Below, piece by piece: positions 27,781 through 37,162 of a DNA stretch of 64,000 nt. The position numbers and the translations under genes were made by a program. The DNA lies in the NCBI RefSeq assembly GCF_026126425.1, contig NZ_JAFMPW010000003.1, positions 248,001-312,000 of the forward strand. Direction: 5' to 3'. A model generated the notes under the pieces. That model had not been told where the DNA came from. It searched no databases and saw only the letters and a program-made list of their open reading frames with translations. Positions within the stretch are counted from its first letter, which is position 1; every line of letters starts with the position of its first letter. Source of the DNA: Muriicola sp. Z0-33. GTDB taxonomy: Bacteria; Bacteroidota; Bacteroidia; Flavobacteriales; Flavobacteriaceae.

Positions 27781-27803
27781 CCGTCACCTGAAAATTAAAG
27801 AAA

Positions 27804-28298
27804 ATGATCTACAAAATCAGGATAATCCTGGATACTGAGGAAGATATATTTAGGGATGTAGAAATAGAGGGCAAGAGTACCCTGGAAGATTTTCACAATG
27901 TCTTAACCCAGTCGTTCGGATTTTTGGGCAATGAGATGGCTTCTTTCTACACCTGTGATGAAAGATGGAATCAGGATGAAGAAATTGCGCTTTTTGATAT
28001 GAGCGAGAAGGGTTCCGATGTACGATTAATGCATGAAACCTCTGTTGAAGAAATTCTTACGACCCAAACTCCAAAACTAATCTATGTGTATGATTTCCTC
28101 AACATGTGGACCTTCTTTGTTGAATTGGCCGATATAGTTGAAAAGGAAGATGGCCGGGTGTATCCCAATGTGTTGTTTAGCTTTGGAGAGCTACCGGATA
28201 CTCCTCCTGAAAGGAAATTTGAATCGGATCCGTCATTTGATTTTGATGATACCCTCGAAAATTATGACGATATGGATTTTGATGAAAACTGGAACTAA
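27804..28298 (+). CDS. pRiA4b ORF-3-like / IS1096 TnpR-like domain protein
   Basis: The 164-residue protein begins MIYKIRIILDTEEDIFRDVE and contains LEDFHNVLTQSFGF, the core of the plasmid pRiA4b ORF-3 fold (databases often call it IS1096 element passenger TnpR). The C-terminal 20 residues are highly acidic. The name should not be read as a sign of a mobile element: copies like this are a stable chromosomal family in flavobacteria. Function unknown. It has its own promoter element and precedes the nucleoid-associated-protein gene by 74 bases. Confidence 0.8.
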   Translation: MIYKIRIILDTEEDIFRDVEIEGKSTLEDFHNVLTQSFGFLGNEMASFYTCDERWNQDEEIALFDMSEKGSDVRLMHETSVEEILTTQTPKLIYVYDFLNMWTFFVELADIVEKEDGRVYPNVLFSFGELPDTPPERKFESDPSFDFDDTLENYDDMDFDENWN

Positions 28299-28372
28299 CC
28301 GAAAGTAAACCGAAATTAACCAGGTAATATGCTTATAAAAGCAATTTTAAACTATCAATTATTAATTAATAC

Positions 28373-29431
28373 ATGATTAACCTCTACCCTACCCAAATCG
28401 AAAGTGTTTCCCTTCATCGTGTTGGCAACAAAAATAAAGGAGAACAGATTTTTCTGTCTGAGACAACATATGCTCTAGATGACGAAATTTCCGGACTGTT
28501 AAAAGAATATTTCTTTAAACCATTTAGGGAAAAGGAAGAGAACTATTACAGACTTACCCATGAGGTAGATGTAGAATTTAACGAAGTCTATAAAGCCGTA
28601 TGCGAGATCTTTGCCCAGCCGGGATCCTGTCATCTGAATTCTAAAAAACTTGCCAGACACCTTTATGAACAGTCTTCACACCCTCATATCAAAAGCGGTG
28701 AAGTATATGTAACTTATTTAACAGATGTGGTCCTTGACAATGTTAAAACAGATGCCATTGGTATATTCAAAAGCGAGTTAAAACAAGACTTCCTTCAATT
28801 TAAAGAAGAAGGTAAGAATCTGAATATAGATATCCTACAGGGGGTAAATATCAATAAGCTCGACAAAGGTTGCCTTATTTTTAATACAAATAAGGAGGAA
28901 GGCTTTAAAGTGCTTTCAATAGACAATAACAGGTACGATGCCAAATACTGGCTAGAGCAATTCCTGGACGTAGTCCCTTTAACTGATGATAATTTTTACA
29001 CCAAAAATTACCTGAAGTTTTGCCAGAATTTTGCAAAAGACGTGGTATTGCCGGCAGAAGACAAGCAGCAGGAAGTATTGTTTATGAACAGGGCAGTGAA
29101 TCATTTCGCGAAAAACGATGCCTTTGAGGAATCTAACTTTCTAAATGAAGTGATGGAAAATCCGGAGCTGATCCCGGAATTTAAACATTATAAAGTAGAG
29201 AAAGGCCCAAAATACAGTATTGAGGATGTTTCAAATTTTGAAATCGCGAATAAGGCAGTCTCTGATACCAGAAAAAAAATTAAGAATGTTATAGAGCTGG
29301 ATACGAATGTCCAGATTAAGCTCGACTTCATAAATCCCGAATCTGCAGAAAAGTTTGTGGAAAAAGGATGGGACGAGGAGCGGCAGATGTACTATTATCT
29401 GGTATACTTTAATAAAGAGCGTAAAAGCTAA
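28373..29431 (+). CDS. Nucleoid-associated protein (NdpA/YejK family)
   Basis: The 352-residue protein matches the NdpA (37-kDa nucleoid-associated) family in length and pattern. It has an N-terminal INLYPTQIESVSLHRVGNK, the SHPHIKSGEVYVTYL core strand, DKGCLIFNTNKEEGFKVLSID, and a C-terminal DNA-binding-like helical part with INPESAEKFVEKGWDEER. YejK of E. coli binds the nucleoid and interacts with topoisomerases. The gene converges on the kinase-like gene. Confidence 0.85.
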   Translation: MINLYPTQIESVSLHRVGNKNKGEQIFLSETTYALDDEISGLLKEYFFKPFREKEENYYRLTHEVDVEFNEVYKAVCEIFAQPGSCHLNSKKLARHLYEQSSHPHIKSGEVYVTYLTDVVLDNVKTDAIGIFKSELKQDFLQFKEEGKNLNIDILQGVNINKLDKGCLIFNTNKEEGFKVLSIDNNRYDAKYWLEQFLDVVPLTDDNFYTKNYLKFCQNFAKDVVLPAEDKQQEVLFMNRAVNHFAKNDAFEESNFLNEVMENPELIPEFKHYKVEKGPKYSIEDVSNFEIANKAVSDTRKKIKNVIELDTNVQIKLDFINPESAEKFVEKGWDEERQMYYYLVYFNKERKS

Positions 29432-29505
29432 TTAATTGGCATTGTTAAAATACCTCCACCTCATAACCCTTAATTGATAATTGCAAATTGTTCAATGTTG
29501 ATTGA

Positions 29506-30591
29506 TCATGGGATGTTGATCTTTTTTTCAATGATCTGCTTCATACTGACATCCTGATAATTTCGCTTGACAAAGTCTAACGCAAGTTCCAGTATTTGCC
29601 CCATAGTCTTACACTTCCTAAAATTTACATCGAGGGTAAGATCATAGATCTGGTTGCCCAGTAAGGCAATATTGTCATCCAGTGAAATATCATCAGATTT
29701 ACAGATATTCACCAGTCTGTTGATTCGGTTTCCCGAGCTAATGATTCTCTTTGCAACTATAGAACGTTCTTCAATTTTATACTGGTCTACCGATTTATGC
29801 TGTAGTTTACCTCTGACCAATTCTACCATTATATAGTTTTCTTTGAAGAACTGTGGACGGTACACCTTTAGTTTCCCTTCAAAACACTGCTGATCAAAAT
29901 CTATTGCCCTTATTCTATAGACCACATGATCAAAATCGTGTACCGGTACAATAACGTAATTATAGGAGCGCATATCTCCCAAAAGTCGAATCATACAGCG
30001 TTCATTAAATTTAACGAACTCTTTGGCAAGCTGAGATTTTTCTGATTCAGAACAGTTTGGCAACATATCTTTAATAAATACATCTCCAGGTATCCCTGCT
30101 ATATGTTCCTCAATCAGCGTGTCTTTATACACCAGAAAGTTGAGGTTGTAAGGAGATAACATATGTTCTAGTTCCAGACCATAAATTCTGGAAGCATCAG
30201 TTTTTTTTACATAGAAATAAGTAAAATTATCATTCAGGATATTCCGCACTTTAATTCTAAAGGGTTTGGAGTTCCCAAAAGTGCAGTAATCTACCGCATC
30301 TATATTTAAATATTGGAAAATACGATCACTACCATCAGAATGTAATATAGAATACACCTGCTTTAAACTCAGGTCTATTTCTTTTCTTTCCGAGTCAGAA
30401 TAATACACTCTTACCCAGAGGGTATCCTCCCCTTCAGCGTCATATACCACAACCGAACCAGCAAACCTGAGTAAGTCATCATAGAAAATAGGAATCTCTA
30501 TTTTTCGATTATACTCCTCCAGATAGGCATCCAGTTTTGTACTAACGGGATAGGCCGGTTTTTTCTTCCACATTAGACGTTCGTCAGTCAT
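29506..30591 (-). CDS. Conserved-looking protein with protein-kinase-like landmarks, function unknown
   Basis: The 361-residue cytoplasmic protein is not one I can name. Read against kinase folds it has a plausible beta3 strand FYVKK (K129/K130), an alphaC-like helix with E140/E142, a hinge-like strand LIEEHIAGIPGD (159-170), a catalytic-loop-like GDMRSYN with D206-x4-N211, and a metal-loop-like AIDFD with D231-F-D233. The spacing and the IPGD and DFD forms recall AceK and HipA-type atypical kinases. The first 120 residues are a separate beta-rich part and the last 90 are helical. It sits between the nucleoid-associated-protein gene (convergent) and the ABC exporter (divergent). Kinase activity is an inference. 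Confidence 0.55.
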   Translation of the reverse strand: MTDERLMWKKKPAYPVSTKLDAYLEEYNRKIEIPIFYDDLLRFAGSVVVYDAEGEDTLWVRVYYSDSERKEIDLSLKQVYSILHSDGSDRIFQYLNIDAVDYCTFGNSKPFRIKVRNILNDNFTYFYVKKTDASRIYGLELEHMLSPYNLNFLVYKDTLIEEHIAGIPGDVFIKDMLPNCSESEKSQLAKEFVKFNERCMIRLLGDMRSYNYVIVPVHDFDHVVYRIRAIDFDQQCFEGKLKVYRPQFFKENYIMVELVRGKLQHKSVDQYKIEERSIVAKRIISSGNRINRLVNICKSDDISLDDNIALLGNQIYDLTLDVNFRKCKTMGQILELALDFVKRNYQDVSMKQIIEKKINIP

Positions 30592-30617
30592 AGGATAATC
30601 TTATTTTAGCACATCTT

Positions 30618-30642
30618 GTAACAAAATAACGCTTTTGTCGTC
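30618..30642 (+). promoter_or_regulatory. ECF-sigma-type promoter of the ABC exporter (GTAACA-N15-CGTC)
   Basis: GTAAC (30618-30622) and CGTC (30639-30642) are separated by exactly 16 bases. This architecture fits an extracytoplasmic-function sigma factor (-35 GTAAC, -10 CGTC) and not the TTTG/TAnnTTTG housekeeping promoter. It is 35 bases before the TTG start at 30678. Three other sites with identical spacing occur in the window. Confidence 0.6.
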
Positions 30643-30677
30643 AAGTTAATATAAAGAACACAAAAACAACCACCATA

Positions 30678-31595
30678 TTGGAAACGATTCTAACCGTTAA
30701 TAACTTAACAAAGAAATTCGGATACCTTACCGCAGTAAAAGATCTTTCCTTTTCTATAGAAAAAGGAAATGTCTATGGTATACTGGGCCCTAATGGTAGC
30801 GGTAAGTCGACCACCCTTGGTATTGTCCTGAATGTAGTGAATGCTACATCCGGAGGATTCTCCTGGTTCGATGGAAATACCTCAACACACGATGCACTGA
30901 AAAAGGTGGGGGCCATAATAGAACGTCCTAATTTCTATCCCTATATGACTGCTCTCCAGAATTTAAAACTGGTCTCCAAGATCAAAGAAGTAGGGCAAGA
31001 TAAAATAGAACAGAAGTTAGAATTGGTAGGCTTGCTGGAACGTAAAGACAGTAAATTCCGCACTTATTCTCTGGGTATGAAGCAAAGGCTGGCCATTGCA
31101 TCGGCCCTTCTTAATGATCCTGAAATTCTGATTCTTGATGAACCCACTAACGGATTAGACCCCCAGGGCATACATCAGATACGACAGATTATCAAAAAAA
31201 TTGCTGCTCAGGGTACAACAATATTGCTTGCATCACATTTATTGGACGAAGTAGAAAAAGTGTGCAGCCATGTGGTTATCCTTAGAAAAGGAGAGAAATT
31301 GTATTCTGGCCGTGTAGACGGGATGTTAGCCAGTCATGGCTTCTTTGAATTAAGGACCGATTCCAGTGAACAACTCCTTAAATTTTTAGAACAGAACGAT
31401 AGTTTTGGCGAAGTAAAACAGGAAAATGGCCTTATTACAGCCTTTCTTGAGCGCGAAATGAATGCCATTGAACTTAACAAACAACTTTTTGCTTCTGGTA
31501 TTGTGCTTTCTCATCTGGTTAAACGTAAAGAAAGTCTTGAAGAGCAATTCCTGACACTTACTGAAAACTCAAACACAACTGCCGCCACAAGCTAA
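30678..31595 (+). CDS. ABC transporter ATP-binding protein
   Basis: The 305-residue ATPase starts with TTG; this start gives the normal N-terminus ETILTVNNLTKKFG. Walker A is GPNGSGKST (about 38-46), the signature motif is YSLGMKQRL, and Walker B is ILILDEPTNGLDP, all of ABC-2/CcmA type. The C-terminal 90 residues form the extra domain of this group. The permease gene follows 21 bases later. The upstream ECF-type promoter suggests stress-regulated export or membrane remodelling. Confidence 0.93.
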   Translation: METILTVNNLTKKFGYLTAVKDLSFSIEKGNVYGILGPNGSGKSTTLGIVLNVVNATSGGFSWFDGNTSTHDALKKVGAIIERPNFYPYMTALQNLKLVSKIKEVGQDKIEQKLELVGLLERKDSKFRTYSLGMKQRLAIASALLNDPEILILDEPTNGLDPQGIHQIRQIIKKIAAQGTTILLASHLLDEVEKVCSHVVILRKGEKLYSGRVDGMLASHGFFELRTDSSEQLLKFLEQNDSFGEVKQENGLITAFLEREMNAIELNKQLFASGIVLSHLVKRKESLEEQFLTLTENSNTTAATS

Positions 31596-31616
31596 AATTA
31601 GCCAAAACAAACACCG

Positions 31617-32450
31617 ATGAAAAGATTACTCGAGATAGAATTTATTAAATTATGGAACAACAGGGCCAGTAAGATCCTTATCATTTCCTATTTTGTGCTC
31701 CTTACCTCCATTGCCCTGGTTGCCGCCATAAAGTTTGATATTGGTCCGATTCAGTTTCATTTGGCCGAGCAGGGAATATTCAATTTTCCATATATCTGGC
31801 ATTTTAATACCTATGTCACTGCAATTTTCAAACTTTTTCTTGCCATAGTCATTGTCTCTATGATGGCCAATGAATACAGCAACAAAACAATAAAACAAAA
31901 CCTGATAGACGGATTGTCCAAGAAAGAATTCATACTTTCAAAATTCCTGACGGTAATTTCATTTGCTCTTATCTCCACGGTCTTTGTGTTTGGTGTTTCG
32001 ATGATTCTGGGCCTTATATATTCCGATTTTAACGAGGCTTCCATCATCTTTTCAGATCTGGAGTATCTGCTTGCCTTTTTCCTGAAACTGGTTGGGTTTT
32101 TCTCTTTTTGCCTGTTCCTGGGAATTTTTGTTAAACGTTCGGCCTTTGCGCTTGGGTTTCTTATACTTTGGGCAATTGTGGAACAACTGATTTTTGGCCT
32201 TTTAGGGTGGAAGTTTGTCAGCTGGGATACTGCCAAAATGATCAAAGGAGCATTTCCCTTAGAAGCAACGGCCAGATTGATAGAAGAACCTTTTAGCAGG
32301 CTTAATGCCGTTAAATCTGTGGCCAATCAGATTGGTGAAGAATTCTCATTCGACTATGCTGTACACTGGTATGAAATTTTAATAGTCCTGGCCTGGACAG
32401 CTATTTTTATATATTCTTCCTATGCCTTGTTGAAAAAGCGCGATCTGTAA
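31617..32450 (+). CDS. ABC-2-type permease
   Basis: The 277-residue membrane protein has six hydrophobic helices. The N-terminal cytoplasmic ERLL-type start (MKRLLEIEFIKLWNNRAS) and NEYSNKTIKQNLIDGLSKKEF after helix 2 are typical of ABC-2 permeases. It pairs with the ATPase just upstream to form an exporter. Substrate unknown. It contains no extracytoplasmic MacB-like domain. Confidence 0.9.
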   Translation: MKRLLEIEFIKLWNNRASKILIISYFVLLTSIALVAAIKFDIGPIQFHLAEQGIFNFPYIWHFNTYVTAIFKLFLAIVIVSMMANEYSNKTIKQNLIDGLSKKEFILSKFLTVISFALISTVFVFGVSMILGLIYSDFNEASIIFSDLEYLLAFFLKLVGFFSFCLFLGIFVKRSAFALGFLILWAIVEQLIFGLLGWKFVSWDTAKMIKGAFPLEATARLIEEPFSRLNAVKSVANQIGEEFSFDYAVHWYEILIVLAWTAIFIYSSYALLKKRDL

Positions 32451-32632
32451 TAGGGAATACCGGTCTTCTAAAACCACATTTTTATTGTTTTTTGGGCCCT
32501 TTTTCTATCCTTAACATCCCCCTGCTTTAGCTAGTTGAGAATTTTAACAATTAGATGGTATAATCAGTAAAGAAAGGGACTTCGGTAGTTCCCATTGCGA
32601 CTTTCTTCCTTCATTTTGGTCTATTTATCGGC

Positions 32633-32650
32633 GGCTTTATGCATAAAGCC
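32633..32650. promoter_or_regulatory. Perfect 18-bp palindrome ahead of the T9SS gene cluster
   Basis: GGCTTTATGCATAAAGCC is a perfect inverted repeat 36 bases before the first T9SS gene. It could be an operator for a dimeric regulator or a small hairpin. No T tract follows, so a terminator is unlikely. Confidence 0.4.
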
Positions 32651-32686
32651 AGATTTGTAGTATATTGTGATGTTTGAAGGAACACT

Positions 32687-35392
32687 ATGAAAAAGATTGC
32701 CTCAGCTTTATTCTTTGGTATCCTTTGTCCTGTCTTATTATTTGGCCAGGGCGAAACATCCAACTGGTATTTTGGGAATGGTGCTGGTGTCCGTTTTAAT
32801 AATAACGGTACCGTAGCCCCATTAAAAAAAGGTAAACTCAGTACTTTTGAGGGTTGTGCCACAATTTCAGATACTTTTGGAAATCTATTATTCTATACAG
32901 ACGGACTCACAGTTTACAACAGCAACCATGAGATTATGGAGAATGGCGAAGGGCTGTATGGTGATCCTTCCAGTACCCAATCTGCCCTTATAGTTCCAAA
33001 ACCAGAGGACCCTTTAATCTTCTATATTTTTACCGTAGATACCAAGACTTTTGAAGCCGATCCTGATTACGGCCTCAACTATTCGGTTGTTGATATTTCC
33101 CTGAACAAAGGCCTTGGTGCAATTACAGAAAAGAATATAAACCTTCTACCTAATTGTTCAGAAAAAATAACCGCTGTAGTCAAGGAGTGTTTTGACCAAT
33201 CTATTTGGATAATTACCCTGGCTTCTGCCAATGGTAATGATGGCATCCTAACCACCTATCATGCTTTTGAAGTAAATCCGGCAGGAGTTGTAAACAATGC
33301 GGTAAAATCTACATTACCAGACCTGAGAGTAGCCGATCCGAGAGGATATTTGAAGCTCTCTTCCGATGGTAAAAAACTGGTCAGCGCAAATGTAACGGAT
33401 GGGCTGTATATCTATGATTTTGATGACAGTAACGGACGTGTTACCAATCAGCAAGAGATAGTTATAACAGACGAAAACACTAATCCGTATGGCGTTGAAT
33501 TTTCGCCAAATAGCAGATTTCTATATGTGCATACCTCCAATAATTTACTGGGAACCGGAGGGCATTCATCTTCCTTACTGCAGTATGATTTGTCTGCAAG
33601 TGATATTGATGCTTCGATGGTGGTCTTAGATAACAGGCCTATCTTCAGGGGGGCATTGCAACAAGCTTCAAATGGTAAAATATACAGGACCATTGCAAAG
33701 AATTATAATGAGGGCACTTCTTATTTGGGTGTTATCAATAACCCTAATGAAGTAGGTGATGCGGCCGACTACAAGCACAACGCTGTATTTTTAGAAGGAA
33801 AAAAGGCCACCCAGGGTCTTCCTCCTTTTATTCAATCTTTCTTTGGGAATACGGCTCTGGTTACGGATGAAAACGGAGCAGGGATCAGTACACTCAATTT
33901 ATGTGTGGGAGATCCTTTTACTTTAGAAGTAGAAGCCTTTCCGGATGCCACTTATACCTGGGAAAAAGACGGCCTTCCATTAAATGTTGCCGGGGATAAT
34001 ATTTATGACATCCCTGTTTCCAATGAAGGTGATTCAGGACGGTACAGACTTGAGATTACCTTTGATGATCCGGCTAAATGTCCCATTATCGGAGAATCAC
34101 AAATCAGGGTATTACCAGTACCCGATGCCATTGTGAATCTGGCACAATGCGATATTGATGCTATTGATACTACGGATGGTATTACCCGAATTAATCTGGA
34201 GTTGTTAAATGAGGATCCCGACCTGCAGTTTACATTCTATAATTCAATTGCCGACAGAATTATTGACCAACCAATTACAGGAACAGACCAATTTGAGAAT
34301 ACCCAACCTTTTAATCAAACCATTTATTACAAAGCCATTAATAGTTTAGGGTGTACCAATGAGGGTGAGATTCAGCTCGAAGTTAGCCCGGTAGATATTG
34401 TAAGTAGTGCCTTAGGCCCTGTTTATAGTTGTGATGAGATACCGGAAGATGCTGTACTTAGAAGTACATTTAATCTGGATGATATTGCCGAATCCTATGG
34501 AGATATAGAAGTGGATTTTTATGCTTCTTTAACCGATATGTCTTTAGAGCAGAACTTGTTAACCGGCTCAATAAACTCGGAGTCAACAACATTGTTCGCC
34601 AGGTTGGCCAGCGATAATCAATGCCTGGGAGTGGAGGAAATAAGTTTAGTGGTAAACCCTACCCCTTTTACCGAGATGCAGGCATCTTACTTGTTGTGTA
34701 CAGATAGTCCGGGGCTGGCCATTGAAGGTCCTGTAGGATTTGATAGTTATCGGTGGATAAAGGTTGATGGTTCAGCTGAAAATGTTATTGCAGGGGGCCA
34801 GAGCACCTTAATTTCCTCCGTCGGGAATTATATACTAGAGACCCGCTATAACTATTATATAGGTGATAAAAAATACGCATGCGATAATAGCGTTGCTTTT
34901 AGCGTTCTCCCATCTAATATGGCTGTTTTTCAAGAGGTTCAGATTAAAGACTTTTCTAATAGAAATACGGTTCAGGTAGTAGTAAGCGGTGAGGGTTCCT
35001 ATTCTTATTCACTTGATGGCATAACATATCAACAAAACAATTTGTTTGATGACGTAGCTCCTGGATCCTGGACAATTTATGTCAAAGATGATAATGGTTG
35101 TGGTATCAGTGAAAGGGAAATTGCAGTAATGGGATATCCTAAATTCTTTACACCTAACGGGGATGGTGTAAATGATTTTTGGCAACTGGATGGGGTAGAA
35201 AATTTATTGGCAACCGATGCCTATATTTCTATCTATGACAGATATGGCACATTTGTTACTCAGATAAATCCCAAAGATCAGGGATGGAATGGGGATGCCA
35301 ATGCGCAAATGCTACCGGCCTCAGATTATTGGTTCAAAATAAACCTTAAGGACGGTCGGCAATTTAAAGGGCATTTTGCATTGAAAAGGTAG
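32687..35392 (+). CDS. Large secreted T9SS type B sorting-domain protein
   Basis: The 901-residue protein has a signal peptide (cleavage near LFGQG). Residues 25-385 look like a beta-propeller starting NWYFGNGAGVRFNN, a common start of flavobacterial gliding-associated proteins. Ig-like segments span about 390-740. The type B sorting domain (817-901) begins YPKFFTPNGDGVNDFW and ends LKDGRQFKGHFALKR. The domain directs export through the type IX secretion system. The product is probably surface-attached or released. It leads a same-strand run of four such genes (gap 33 bases to the next). Confidence 0.9.
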   Translation: MKKIASALFFGILCPVLLFGQGETSNWYFGNGAGVRFNNNGTVAPLKKGKLSTFEGCATISDTFGNLLFYTDGLTVYNSNHEIMENGEGLYGDPSSTQSALIVPKPEDPLIFYIFTVDTKTFEADPDYGLNYSVVDISLNKGLGAITEKNINLLPNCSEKITAVVKECFDQSIWIITLASANGNDGILTTYHAFEVNPAGVVNNAVKSTLPDLRVADPRGYLKLSSDGKKLVSANVTDGLYIYDFDDSNGRVTNQQEIVITDENTNPYGVEFSPNSRFLYVHTSNNLLGTGGHSSSLLQYDLSASDIDASMVVLDNRPIFRGALQQASNGKIYRTIAKNYNEGTSYLGVINNPNEVGDAADYKHNAVFLEGKKATQGLPPFIQSFFGNTALVTDENGAGISTLNLCVGDPFTLEVEAFPDATYTWEKDGLPLNVAGDNIYDIPVSNEGDSGRYRLEITFDDPAKCPIIGESQIRVLPVPDAIVNLAQCDIDAIDTTDGITRINLELLNEDPDLQFTFYNSIADRIIDQPITGTDQFENTQPFNQTIYYKAINSLGCTNEGEIQLEVSPVDIVSSALGPVYSCDEIPEDAVLRSTFNLDDIAESYGDIEVDFYASLTDMSLEQNLLTGSINSESTTLFARLASDNQCLGVEEISLVVNPTPFTEMQASYLLCTDSPGLAIEGPVGFDSYRWIKVDGSAENVIAGGQSTLISSVGNYILETRYNYYIGDKKYACDNSVAFSVLPSNMAVFQEVQIKDFSNRNTVQVVVSGEGSYSYSLDGITYQQNNLFDDVAPGSWTIYVKDDNGCGISEREIAVMGYPKFFTPNGDGVNDFWQLDGVENLLATDAYISIYDRYGTFVTQINPKDQGWNGDANAQMLPASDYWFKINLKDGRQFKGHFALKR

Positions 35393-35425
35393 TCCTGCTT
35401 AATTGAAAAAGGAAATATTGGAAAT

Positions 35426-37162
35426 ATGCCAAAAAAGGTACTCTTTTTTGTTTGCGTACTCCAGGCCTTGATGGCTGCTGGGCAAGACTGCCCTGTTCTT
35501 ACCAGCCCTGTAAATGGAGCAGTAGATGTTCCGGTTGATACTACCATATCATGGACTGAGGCAGATCCAAGTGTCCCCGGTTATATTATTTCTATCGGGA
35601 CTACCCCGGGAGGTACTGATATTATTGATCAACGATCACTGGGAAGGGCCAACAATTATATCCCTCCCCTGGGATTACCGGAGAATACAGAAATCTTTGT
35701 TACCATCACATTATTCTTTTTTAATCAACCCAATATAACCTGCGCCAGTGAATCTTTCAGAACTGTTGATGTCACTACAGCTCCTTCATGCTCTGTCCTT
35801 AGAAATCCGATTGATGGAGGTACCAATGTCAATACAGGAACAAATATTGCGTGGAACTATGCTCCAACAGCTACCGGCTACCGTTTATCCATAGGGACAA
35901 CACCAGGTGGGGTAGACCTACTGAACGACCAGGATCTTGGCAATACCTTGTTTTACAACCCCCCGGTAGAATTCCCCCCCAGTACTCCCATTTTTGTAAG
36001 AGTAGTTCCCTATAACGAAAATGGTTCTGCAATGCCCTGCTCTGAGGAAAGTTTTACAACTGGAGTGGTCGCAACACTTCCGAGTTGTGCTACCATGGTC
36101 TCACCTGCCAATGGCGAAGTAAATGTTTCTCTGACCCCCATCCTGGAATGGACCCCTGTTGTAGGAGCAACTGGCTATAGAGTAACTATAGGTAACACTC
36201 CCTTTACTGCTGAGGTAGTTGATAACGGTATTTTTCCAACTAATTCTACTCTGGTCATAGACTTTGAACCCAACAGAACGTTTTTTATCACCATAATCCC
36301 ATTTAATGATGCAGGTGATGCTATCGGTTGCGCACAGGAATCGTTCTCTACTTTACTGGGATGTGGTCCGTATCTGGACGTAGTTACCGGTGAAATAACA
36401 ACATTGAACCCTGAAATTAATTTTCCTGATACTATTTCCTTTTGTGAAAATTCAGCCCCTTTTACTACTTCAGCATCAGATACTGCTGACGGCTTCAGAT
36501 GGTTCAAAATAGATCAATTTGGCAATGAAACATTAATTTCAGACACCGCCGATGTAACAATTATGGAGACAGGTGAATACAGATATGAAGCCTATAATAC
36601 CGTTGCTCAAACGGGGGGCACCATTGAATGCCCAACTTCCAAAATATTTGAGGTGCTTTCCTCAGAAGTGGCAACTATAACTGACATTAATATAACTGAA
36701 GGAGCAACCGGCCTCAGGGTAGAAGTTCTGGCAAGTGGAATAGGAGATTATGAATATGCCCTGGATGACACCAACGGTCCGTACCAGGATAGCAGGGTTT
36801 TTACAAATATTACACCGGGATCCCATACTGTTTATGTCAGGGACAAAAATGGCTGTGGCATAGTTCAGCAACAAATTGAACAGGATATCACTGTAGAAGG
36901 ATTTCCAAAGTTTTTCACCCCTAATGGGGACGGAATCAATGATTATTGGCAGTTTATTCCACCGCCATTAGCCGGCGGCAATACAGTGAGTGTCATACAT
37001 ATTTTTGACAGGTTTGGAAATCTTCTTGTGCAACTTGATCCAATTTCATTAGGATGGGATGGCAATTTTAACGGGCAACCGCTGCCCTCTTCAGATTATT
37101 GGTACAGTGCAAGAGATAATTTGAATAACGAGATTAGAGGTCATTTTGCACTAAAACGCTAA
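35426..37162 (+). CDS. T9SS type B protein with three Fn3-like repeats (paralog 1)
   Basis: The 578-residue protein has a signal peptide, then three repeats of about 95 residues, each with a pattern of the type CP-x-L-x-P-NGA-x2-VP-x-D-x-TI-x-W and GY-x-ISIGTTPGGTDI. An Ig-like part (about 320-430), a GDYEYALDDTNGPYQ module and the type B sorting domain (493-578) follow. The next gene starts at its last base (37162). The product is predicted to be secreted and possibly adhesive. One more repeat than its two neighbours. Confidence 0.88.
   Translation: MPKKVLFFVCVLQALMAAGQDCPVLTSPVNGAVDVPVDTTISWTEADPSVPGYIISIGTTPGGTDIIDQRSLGRANNYIPPLGLPENTEIFVTITLFFFNQPNITCASESFRTVDVTTAPSCSVLRNPIDGGTNVNTGTNIAWNYAPTATGYRLSIGTTPGGVDLLNDQDLGNTLFYNPPVEFPPSTPIFVRVVPYNENGSAMPCSEESFTTGVVATLPSCATMVSPANGEVNVSLTPILEWTPVVGATGYRVTIGNTPFTAEVVDNGIFPTNSTLVIDFEPNRTFFITIIPFNDAGDAIGCAQESFSTLLGCGPYLDVVTGEITTLNPEINFPDTISFCENSAPFTTSASDTADGFRWFKIDQFGNETLISDTADVTIMETGEYRYEAYNTVAQTGGTIECPTSKIFEVLSSEVATITDINITEGATGLRVEVLASGIGDYEYALDDTNGPYQDSRVFTNITPGSHTVYVRDKNGCGIVQQQIEQDITVEGFPKFFTPNGDGINDYWQFIPPPLAGGNTVSVIHIFDRFGNLLVQLDPISLGWDGNFNGQPLPSSDYWYSARDNLNNEIRGHFALKR

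Noticed and set aside
27804-28298. Name suggesting a transposon passenger (IS1096 TnpR-like)
   Set aside because: No transposase, terminal inverted repeats or target duplication nearby; the family is a stable chromosomal one in flavobacteria.
28328-28346. Small hairpin before the nucleoid-associated-protein gene
   Set aside because: A 5-bp AT-rich stem is too weak to call as a terminator.
31811-32326. 171-residue open frame antisense to the ABC permease
   Set aside because: It mirrors the hydrophobic codons of the permease and has no recognisable protein feature.
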